A stretch of DNA of 31,666 nucleotides, taken from CAVUAF01 sp964460655. GTDB lineage: Bacteria; Acidobacteriota; Terriglobia; Terriglobales; Acidobacteriaceae. This document shows, one piece after another, positions 7,447-12,938 of this stretch. The first letter of the stretch is position 1. Each line of letters begins with the position of its first letter. Where the stretch lies: positions 1 through 31,666 of the forward strand of contig CAYWSH010000023.1 of NCBI GenBank assembly GCA_964460655.1, given 5' to 3'. The position numbers and the translations under genes were made by a program. The notes beneath the pieces are model-generated. The model saw only the letters and a program-made list of their open reading frames with translations. It ran no database searches and had not been told where the DNA came from.

Positions 7447-8775
7447 TTGAAACGAACGGTGCTTCGCTCCATCGTCGCCGCACTTCTGCTGGGCGCATGC
7501 GCGCTCGCGCAAGATTGGATCAGGACCGGCACCGGACTCGGCGTCGAAAAAGTGCGGCTCGCCGTCCCCGACTTCAAAGCCGCCGGCACAGAAGCACAAA
7601 CGCCCGAGCTGCTCAAAGTCTTCAATGACACGCTGTGGAACGACCTCTCGCAGGCCGGCATCTTTGAGGTCGTCTCGAAGAGTTTCTATCCGCTGCAGGT
7701 GCCGGGAACACCGCAGGAGATGAACCTGAGCGCCTGGAACGTCCCACCACCGAACGCCGCCATGGTCGCGTTCGGCAACCTCGGCGTGCAAAGCGGGAAC
7801 CTCGCGGTGCAGGGCTGGCTCTTCGACGCCAAGAACACCCAGTCACCGCAAGTTCTGGGCAAGCAATATCGGGAAACGGCGAGCGAGGAGAATGCGCGCG
7901 TCATCGCGCACCGCTTTGCCAACGAGATCATCTTCCAGCTGGGCGGCGGCATTCCGGGCATCGCCGAAACGAAGCTCTACTACATCAGCAGCCGGACCGG
8001 GAACAAAGAAGTCTGGGCGATGGACTACGACGGTAACAATCAGCACGCCATCACCAAGCTCGGTTCCATCGCGCTCTCGCCGCGCGTTTCGCCTGACAAC
8101 ACGCGCGTGGCGTTCGTCAGCTTCATGCACGGCAAGCCCGACATCCTGATGTGGTCGCTCGAATTGAATCGCGCGGTCACCTTCCCGCGTTGGACGGGTA
8201 CGACGTCGTCACCCGCATGGTCGCCCGACGGCACGAAGCTGGCATTTTCCAGTTCCCTGCCCGGCGATCCGGAGATCTACGTCGTCGAAGCGTCCGGCGG
8301 TACGCCGCGCCGCCTGACGGCGTATAACGGCCCCGACAGTTCGCCGGTGTTCAATCCCAAGACAGGCGCGCAGATCGCCTGGGTGAGCGGACGCAGCGGA
8401 CTGCCCCAGATCTTCATCATGGAAGCCGACGGCACGAATCCGCAGCGCATCACGGAAGAGGGTTACGCGGTCTCGCCCTCGTGGTCACCGAACGGCCAGT
8501 TCCTCGTCTTTGCCTGGATACGGCACTATGGGCCGGGGGCTCCCGGCGGGCAGGACATCTATATAATGGACATCGCGAGCCGGAAGTTCGAACAGTTGAC
8601 GCACGATGCCGGCCGCAACGACTTTCCTTCATGGGCGCCCGATGGTCGCCACATCGTGTTCCAGTCGGATCGCACGGGCAGCGAGCAGATCTGGACCATG
8701 CTGGCCGACGGCTCCCAACAGCGGCAGTTGACGCGCACCGGCAAGAATTCACAGCCAAACTGGAGCGCGAAGTGA
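7447..8775 (+). CDS. tolB: TolB, periplasmic beta-propeller of the Tol-Pal system
   Basis: A 442-residue periplasmic protein. The start is a TTG with AGGAG (7435-7439) seven bases upstream, and a signal peptide runs to about residue 22 (ALAQ|DW). The N-terminal TolB domain covers about 35-175. It is followed by PD40/WD40-like repeats marked by SPRVSPDNTRVAFVS, SPAWSPDGTKLAFSS, SPSWSPNGQFLVFAW and FPSWAPDGRHIVFQS, each followed by strands such as EIYVVEASGGTPRRLT. TolB binds Pal and the TolA domain. The 57-bp gap after the tonB/tolA-like gene contains a TTGACA (7406-7411) without a convincing -10 box, so an extra internal promoter is possible but not shown. Confidence 0.95.
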   Translation: MKRTVLRSIVAALLLGACALAQDWIRTGTGLGVEKVRLAVPDFKAAGTEAQTPELLKVFNDTLWNDLSQAGIFEVVSKSFYPLQVPGTPQEMNLSAWNVPPPNAAMVAFGNLGVQSGNLAVQGWLFDAKNTQSPQVLGKQYRETASEENARVIAHRFANEIIFQLGGGIPGIAETKLYYISSRTGNKEVWAMDYDGNNQHAITKLGSIALSPRVSPDNTRVAFVSFMHGKPDILMWSLELNRAVTFPRWTGTTSSPAWSPDGTKLAFSSSLPGDPEIYVVEASGGTPRRLTAYNGPDSSPVFNPKTGAQIAWVSGRSGLPQIFIMEADGTNPQRITEEGYAVSPSWSPNGQFLVFAWIRHYGPGAPGGQDIYIMDIASRKFEQLTHDAGRNDFPSWAPDGRHIVFQSDRTGSEQIWTMLADGSQQRQLTRTGKNSQPNWSAK

Positions 8776-8885
8776 GCCGCTGCGGCCCGATGTTGTAGTT
8801 TTTTTTGATCGGCGAATCCCGCCCGCGCTGGGAACGACGCACGGGATCGCCGCTGTCATTGCGCACACGCGCTTGGGAGGAAGAG

Positions 8886-9629
8886 GTGAAACAGAGGAAG
8901 CTGAACCGCACACTCACCCTGGTAGCGCTGGCCTGCATCCTGGTCCTGGGTGCTTGCAAGAAGAAGGTCGCGCCCCCGCCACCGCCACCGCCTCCGCCGC
9001 CCGCGGCGCCGACGGCGTCGTTGAGTGCCAATCCCGCGTCGGTGGAGCGGGGCCAAGCCACGCAACTCACGTGGCAGACCGAGAACGCCACCGATGTTTC
9101 GATCGACGGTATCGGCGCGGTACAGCCGAGCGGCTCACGCTCGGTCACGCCGGCGCAATCCACCACCTATCACCTGACGGCAAAGGGCGCAGGTGGCACG
9201 CGCGAAGCCACGGCGCGCGTCACTGTGACGCAGCCGCAGGCGCCGCCTCCGCCACCGCCCCCGCAACACGTCGAGACGGACGAGGAATCGTTCGCCAAGG
9301 CAGTGCGGGACATCTACTTTGACTACGACAAGTACGACGTCCGCGGCGACGCGCAGTCGTCGCTGGCTTCGACGGCGAACTGGCTGAAGGCGCATCCGAA
9401 CCGCAAGGTCACGGTGGAAGGGCACTGCGACGAGCGCGGCTCGACCGAGTACAACCTGGCGCTGGGCGATAACCGGGCGCGTGCCGCCAAGAGCGCGCTC
9501 ACGGGCATGGGCGTCTCCGCCGACCAGCTGAATCCGATCAGCTACGGCAAGGAGAAGCCGCAATGCACGGAGCAGAACGAAGACTGCTGGCAGCGCAACC
9601 GCCGCGCGCACTTCACGCTGGCGCAGTAA
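8886..9629 (+). CDS. pal: Pal, peptidoglycan-associated lipoprotein with an extra Ig-like domain
   Basis: A 247-residue outer-membrane lipoprotein. The GTG start is supported by GGGAGG at 8875-8880, five bases away, and by a signal peptide ending in the lipobox LGAC with Cys24. A run of ten prolines (30-39) leads to an Ig-like domain (about 42-115, with SLSANPASVERGQATQLTW and a Thr/Val-rich end), then a second proline run (120-126). The OmpA C-terminal peptidoglycan-binding domain spans about 140-247, with DIYFDYDKYDVRG, VTVEGHCDERGSTEYN and LGDNRARAAKSAL intact. E. coli Pal has only the lipid anchor, a short linker and the OmpA domain, so the Ig-like module is an addition that probably extends reach across the periplasm. 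A strong terminator follows. Confidence 0.95.
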   Translation: MKQRKLNRTLTLVALACILVLGACKKKVAPPPPPPPPPPAAPTASLSANPASVERGQATQLTWQTENATDVSIDGIGAVQPSGSRSVTPAQSTTYHLTAKGAGGTREATARVTVTQPQAPPPPPPPQHVETDEESFAKAVRDIYFDYDKYDVRGDAQSSLASTANWLKAHPNRKVTVEGHCDERGSTEYNLALGDNRARAAKSALTGMGVSADQLNPISYGKEKPQCTEQNEDCWQRNRRAHFTLAQ

Positions 9630-9633
9630 CCAT

Positions 9634-9671
9634 CTCAGGCCGAGGCCTTAGCGCCTCGGCCTGATCCTTTT
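9634..9671 (+). terminator. Rho-independent terminator of the tol-pal operon
   Basis: A perfect 11-bp stem (TCAGGCCGAGG at 9634-9644 with its complement at 9653-9663), an 8-nt loop and a T5 tract at 9667-9671, four bases after the pal stop. A second hairpin without a T tract (7-bp stem, 9674-9680 with 9690-9696) follows. The remaining bases to 9823 hold only a TATAAG (9813-9818) just before cpoB. Confidence 0.88.
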
Positions 9672-9823
9672 TGGCGCCGCCATCCTAAGGGGCGGCGAAG
9701 GGTCCATGTTTTACGCCAACGCAGATCGCATGGCCGGCCGCGCAACGGGAACCCTCGGAATAACGTCCCTGTCCTTAAAGTGTCTCGGGAAACACGACTC
9801 TCGCATCTAACCTATAAGACATT

Positions 9824-10714
9824 ATGAAAACGCGAATCTGTCTCATCGTTTTCGCCCTGGCCTCGCTGCCCGCCTTCAGCGTCGACAAGAACATCGTGCA
9901 GATTCAGACGCAGGTGCAGGCGCTGCAGGACCAGATGGCGCGCATGCAACAGTCGTTCGACGAGCGCATGGGCGTGATGCGCAACCTCATCGAGCAGTCC
10001 ACCGACAACGTCAACAAGGTCACGGCCGCCGTAACGGCGCTGAATCAGGAGCTGGCGAAACAGCACACCGACACGGGCGCACGCGTTGACCAGGTCTCGG
10101 CGCAGATCCAGGCGCTGAACGATTCGGTGGACGAGCTGAAGGCGCGCATGGCGAAGGTGTCGAAGCAGTTGGAAGACGTGGCCAGCACGCAGCAGAACAT
10201 CCAGCAGCAGCAGCCGGCGGCCGGCACCATGCCCGCGACACCGGGCGCGCCCGGCCAACAGCCTGGCCCCGCCATGCCCGGCAAGCCTCCGGCTGAACAG
10301 GCACCTCCCGCTGACGTGCTCTACAACAACGCGCTGCGTGACTACAACGGCGGCAAGTACGACCTTGCCACGCAGGAATTCCAGGACTACTTGAAGTTCT
10401 ACCCGACCACGGACCTAGCCGGGAACTCGCAGTTCTATCTGGCCGATATCGAGTATCGCCAGGGCAACTACAAGGACGCGATCCGCGACTACGATAAGGT
10501 GCTCGAGCAGTATCCCGGCGGCAACAAAGAAGCTGCGGCGCGCCTGAAGAAGGGATTCGCGCTGCTCGAACTGGGCCAGCGCGACGCCGGCGCGAAGGAA
10601 TTGCGTGCGCTCGTGGCACGCTATCCGCGGTCGATCGAAGCGCAGCAGGCGAACGAGCGCTTGCGCCGCTTGACGGCTTCCGCGCCGACGCGGACGGAGC
10701 GCCAGATGCAGTAA
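9824..10714 (+). CDS. cpoB: CpoB/YbgF-like Tol-Pal-associated TPR protein
   Basis: A 296-residue periplasmic protein with a short signal peptide (ending near SLPAFS|V). Residues about 23-125 form a heptad-rich coiled coil (NIVQIQTQVQALQDQMARMQ and later VDQVSAQIQALNDSVDELKA), as in the YbgF trimerisation domain but longer. A Gln/Pro/Gly-rich linker spans about 126-160. TPR repeats span about 163-285 (LYNNALRDYNGGKYDLATQE, FYLADIEYRQGNYKDAIRDY, AAARLKKGFALLELGQRDAG), matching the YbgF/CpoB C-terminal domain. CpoB coordinates cell-wall synthesis and outer-membrane constriction with TolA. It follows pal as in many Gram-negative bacteria, but the terminator between them suggests separate or partly separate expression. 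Confidence 0.87.
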   Translation: MKTRICLIVFALASLPAFSVDKNIVQIQTQVQALQDQMARMQQSFDERMGVMRNLIEQSTDNVNKVTAAVTALNQELAKQHTDTGARVDQVSAQIQALNDSVDELKARMAKVSKQLEDVASTQQNIQQQQPAAGTMPATPGAPGQQPGPAMPGKPPAEQAPPADVLYNNALRDYNGGKYDLATQEFQDYLKFYPTTDLAGNSQFYLADIEYRQGNYKDAIRDYDKVLEQYPGGNKEAAARLKKGFALLELGQRDAGAKELRALVARYPRSIEAQQANERLRRLTASAPTRTERQMQ

Positions 10715-10733
10715 ACGAATCGTGTAGCGCCGG

Positions 10734-11048
10734 CTACTTCGGTATTCCCAGGTCCCGCAGGCAGTAGCGGATCTCCGTCGCCATATCCGTGACGCGCATG
10801 CCGTCCTGCACCATCAGCTTGCAGGAGATCGCGGTGTGCGACTTCGTGCCCTCGCCGGCGTCCCACGTCACGCGGCAGTATTGGCAGTCTTCATTCCAGC
10901 AGAAGCGCCCCATGCTGATGTTCTCGGGGGCGAGGAACTGCATGGCGCGCAGCAGCATGTTGCTTTCCGGGACCTGGAATTCCTTGCCCTTGATGGAGAT
11001 CTTGACTAGGCGTTCGTAGGGCTTGAAGAGGGGCCCGGGAGAGCTCAT
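10734..11048 (-). CDS. Small 2Fe-2S cluster protein (ferredoxin-like fold)
   Basis: A 104-residue protein with four cysteines in the order C-x4-C-x2-C-x17-C (Cys50, 55, 58, 76) within CWNEDCQYCRVTW and SCKLMVQDGM. This resembles plant-type 2Fe-2S domains as found in NuoG or succinate dehydrogenase subunits. The N-terminal beta strands (VKISIKGKEFQVPESNMLLRAM) also fit the beta-grasp fold, where a helix follows a strand before the cysteine loop. There is no reductase or oxidase gene beside it, so its electron partner is unknown. It is convergent with cpoB (19 bp apart) and about 30 bp after the next minus-strand gene, with which it may be co-transcribed. Confidence 0.78.
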   Translation of the reverse strand: MSSPGPLFKPYERLVKISIKGKEFQVPESNMLLRAMQFLAPENISMGRFCWNEDCQYCRVTWDAGEGTKSHTAISCKLMVQDGMRVTDMATEIRYCLRDLGIPK

Positions 11049-11079
11049 GGGCGCGATTGTAGCGTAAACGCAACCGCAC

Positions 11080-11802
11080 TTAGTGCACCGGCTCCATCAG
11101 CTTCGACGATTCCATCGTGATCGGGCGCTGGAAGACCATGGTCAGCGTGGCGCCCCGCTCGAGGCGAAGGTCCGCGCCGCGCGTCAGCAAGGCGATCGCC
11201 GTGCCAGCGGCTGCGCCCATAGCGCCACCGGCGAGCGCGCCTTTGCGCGTACCCGTCGTCATGGCGCCCACAGCGGTACCAGCAGCGGCGGTCGTGGCGA
11301 CCGTACCGAGGTCCTTTAGTTTTGTTCCCTCGCTTTGGATCGTGCCTTCTTTGTCTTTCACTTTGCTCGCGTCCGAATCCGGAGAGTTCTCTACGGCACC
11401 CGGCAGCGTGAACATATAGCCGTTCGGCATGATCATGGTGGTGAAGTGCAGCAGCAGCTCGCCGCGGCCTTTGACGCGGCCGGGCCGCTTCGCTTCCGTG
11501 ACCTCGCCCTGAACATATGTACCGGCGGGAATGACGATGCGGTTGTCGATGGCGACCGGAAAGACCGTCTTGCAGTAGATCTTGTCGCCGGGGCGCGCGC
11601 TCTTGGTGGTGACGGCCTGTTCCAGCGAGACGGGGACGCTGGTGCCAGCGGGAATGACGTAGTCGCGCCCAGCGCCGTTGTCGACGCGCGACGTGACTTC
11701 CTTCGCCGCCGGCTGTTCGCGCTTCACCAACTGCGGTCGCGGTGTGTCTTGCCCCAGAAGAGCCGCGCTCGCCAGCAATGCCGCTGCAGTCAACTTCCGC
11801 AT
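11080..11802 (-). CDS. Exported glycine-zipper protein with VirB10-like beta segment, unknown function
   Basis: A 240-residue protein starting MRKLTAAALLASAALLGQ, a signal peptide; the start is supported by GGAGGG shortly upstream. The middle (VIPAGTSVPVSLEQAVTTKS, then ARPGDKIYCKTVF and RIVIPAGTYVQGEV) resembles the 'IPxGT ... GD ... IPxGTxVxG' pattern of VirB10/TrbI beta-barrel domains. Towards the end comes a Gly/Ala-rich stretch (TTGTRKGALAGGAMGAAAGT) like a glycine-zipper membrane segment, then a beta-strand tail. Similar stand-alone proteins occur in acidobacteria, but I know no established function. Without any other type IV secretion gene nearby, a secretion role is not supported. Likely location: periplasm or outer membrane. 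Confidence 0.68.
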   Translation of the reverse strand: MRKLTAAALLASAALLGQDTPRPQLVKREQPAAKEVTSRVDNGAGRDYVIPAGTSVPVSLEQAVTTKSARPGDKIYCKTVFPVAIDNRIVIPAGTYVQGEVTEAKRPGRVKGRGELLLHFTTMIMPNGYMFTLPGAVENSPDSDASKVKDKEGTIQSEGTKLKDLGTVATTAAAGTAVGAMTTGTRKGALAGGAMGAAAGTAIALLTRGADLRLERGATLTMVFQRPITMESSKLMEPVH

Positions 11803-11900
11803 ACCGCACCCTCCCTCGGACAGCCACAAGGATAAACCAAGGTATATCTCCCTGGGCCCCTTGCAGCTAGAACGCTATATTGGCGCGGCCTTGCGCTGCG

Positions 11901-12776
11901 CTAGTGTGCCCACGCCTCGACGATCACTTTCGCCAGCTTGCCGATCAGCACCTGCGCGCGGTTCTCGCTCGTCCAGCTTTGGTCTTTGTTCTCCACGGTG
12001 AACACCGAGATCACGATCGGGCCAGCTTTCGTGTAGACCATGGCGACATCGTTGCGCGTGTCGTCGAGTGCTCCGGTCTTGTTGGCGATGGCCGAAGGCT
12101 TCGCCGAGGCGTCCATGGTCTCGAGATAGCGCGGGATGTCGTCGCGATCGTGCTGGCCTTTCAGGATGGCGAGCATGCGGTCGCACATCGTTTTGTCTTT
12201 CAGGTCGCACCGGTCGATCGCCAGCATGACCTCGGCCATCTCGCGCGCCGTGGTTTTCCCGAGTCCGAACTTCGGCTGGTCGGGTGGCACCGGTCCGGTC
12301 GCTGGCTTGAAGACTTTCTTGTAGAGATACGTGTTCTTCAGCCCCATGGCGGCGAGCTGCTGGTTCACCGGCTCGATGCCGATCTTGTCGATGACGAGAT
12401 TCGTCGCCGTGTTGTCGCTGAGCTGGATCATCAGGACAATGGCATCTTCGACCGTGATCTCCAGCCTGGGCGAGAGTGCGGTCAAGATGCCCGAACCGGG
12501 CACCTGATTCTCTTTCGTCAACGTGATCTTTTCGCTCAGGTCCAGCTTGCCTTCCTTCGCCAGCGTGAACGCCGTCAGCATGATGGGCAGCTTGATGACC
12601 GACGCCGTCTTGATCGGCGTATCGGCGTCGACGGCGACCGTAGCTCCCGTTTTCACATTCTTGGCGAACAGCGCGACGTGACCCTCATGTGCTTTGGCCA
12701 TGTCTTGCAATTGGGTCTGCAGGTCGGCAGCGTGGGCGGTGGCACCGAAGAGGATTGCGATCAGGAGACGCTTCAT
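11901..12776 (-). CDS. Class A beta-lactamase-like serine hydrolase
   Basis: A 291-residue exported protein (signal peptide 1-16, ending ATAHA|A). The active-site motifs of the penicillin-binding/beta-lactamase fold are present: Ser59-x-x-Lys62 (SVIK), Ser120-Asp-Asn122 (LSDNTATN) and Lys233-Thr-Gly235 (NKTGALDD). Length and motif spacing fit class A. The omega-loop motif ExxLN, which supplies the deacylating Glu166 of classical class A enzymes, is not recognisable in the expected stretch (about 150-180, YLYKKVFKPATGPVPPDQPK). It may therefore hydrolyse beta-lactams poorly, or act on other substrates. A longer frame upstream runs into a dispersed repeat, so the ATG at 12774-12776 is preferred. 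It lies on the same strand as the AmiE-NamZ fusion gene, with the repeat between them. Confidence 0.85.
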   Translation of the reverse strand: MKRLLIAILFGATAHAADLQTQLQDMAKAHEGHVALFAKNVKTGATVAVDADTPIKTASVIKLPIMLTAFTLAKEGKLDLSEKITLTKENQVPGSGILTALSPRLEITVEDAIVLMIQLSDNTATNLVIDKIGIEPVNQQLAAMGLKNTYLYKKVFKPATGPVPPDQPKFGLGKTTAREMAEVMLAIDRCDLKDKTMCDRMLAILKGQHDRDDIPRYLETMDASAKPSAIANKTGALDDTRNDVAMVYTKAGPIVISVFTVENKDQSWTSENRAQVLIGKLAKVIVEAWAH

Positions 12777-12789
12777 ATCCATCCAGTTC

Positions 12790-12930
12790 GTCATGCTGAG
12801 CGGAGCGACGGCCGCAACGGCGGCCGAAGTGTAGCCGAAGCATCCCTGTTGCACCCGTATGTCCTCGTAGTTAAAGGGATCGTTCGACTTCGCAGCCCGG
12901 CTACGCCGCGCCGCTTCGCTCAGGATGACA
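12790..12930. repeat. Dispersed long inverted-repeat element
   Basis: The arms are 12790-12846 (beginning GTCATGCTGAGCGGAGCGA and ending GAAGCATCCC) and 12876-12930 (beginning GGGATCGTTCGACTTCGCAG and ending CCGCTTCGCTCAGGATGAC). Each is an imperfect reverse complement of the other over about 55 bp, with about 29 bp between. Spurious reading frames through it contain RFAQDD, a hallmark of a dispersed repeat I recall from many acidobacterial and related genomes. It fills nearly all the space between the beta-lactamase-like and AmiE-NamZ genes. Confidence 0.75.
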
Positions 12931-12938
12931 ACAAAGAG

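Noticed and set aside
8776..8806. Possible terminator after tolB (T8 tract at 8799-8806)
   Set aside because: The only nearby hairpin (8776-8786) is tiny and 12 bases from the T run, and pal should be co-expressed with tolB.
8972..9003. Short tandem repeats that might suggest a CRISPR or VNTR
   Set aside because: They are CCG/CCA codons of the proline run in Pal, coding in frame.
9672..9823. Possible riboswitch or small RNA between pal and cpoB
   Set aside because: Apart from a 7-bp hairpin at 9674-9696 I see no known riboswitch core, and no paired structure that covers the gap.
11080..11802. Type IV secretion component (VirB10/TrbI)
   Set aside because: Only a short beta-domain pattern is shared; the TM and proline-rich region of VirB10 and all other secretion genes are missing.
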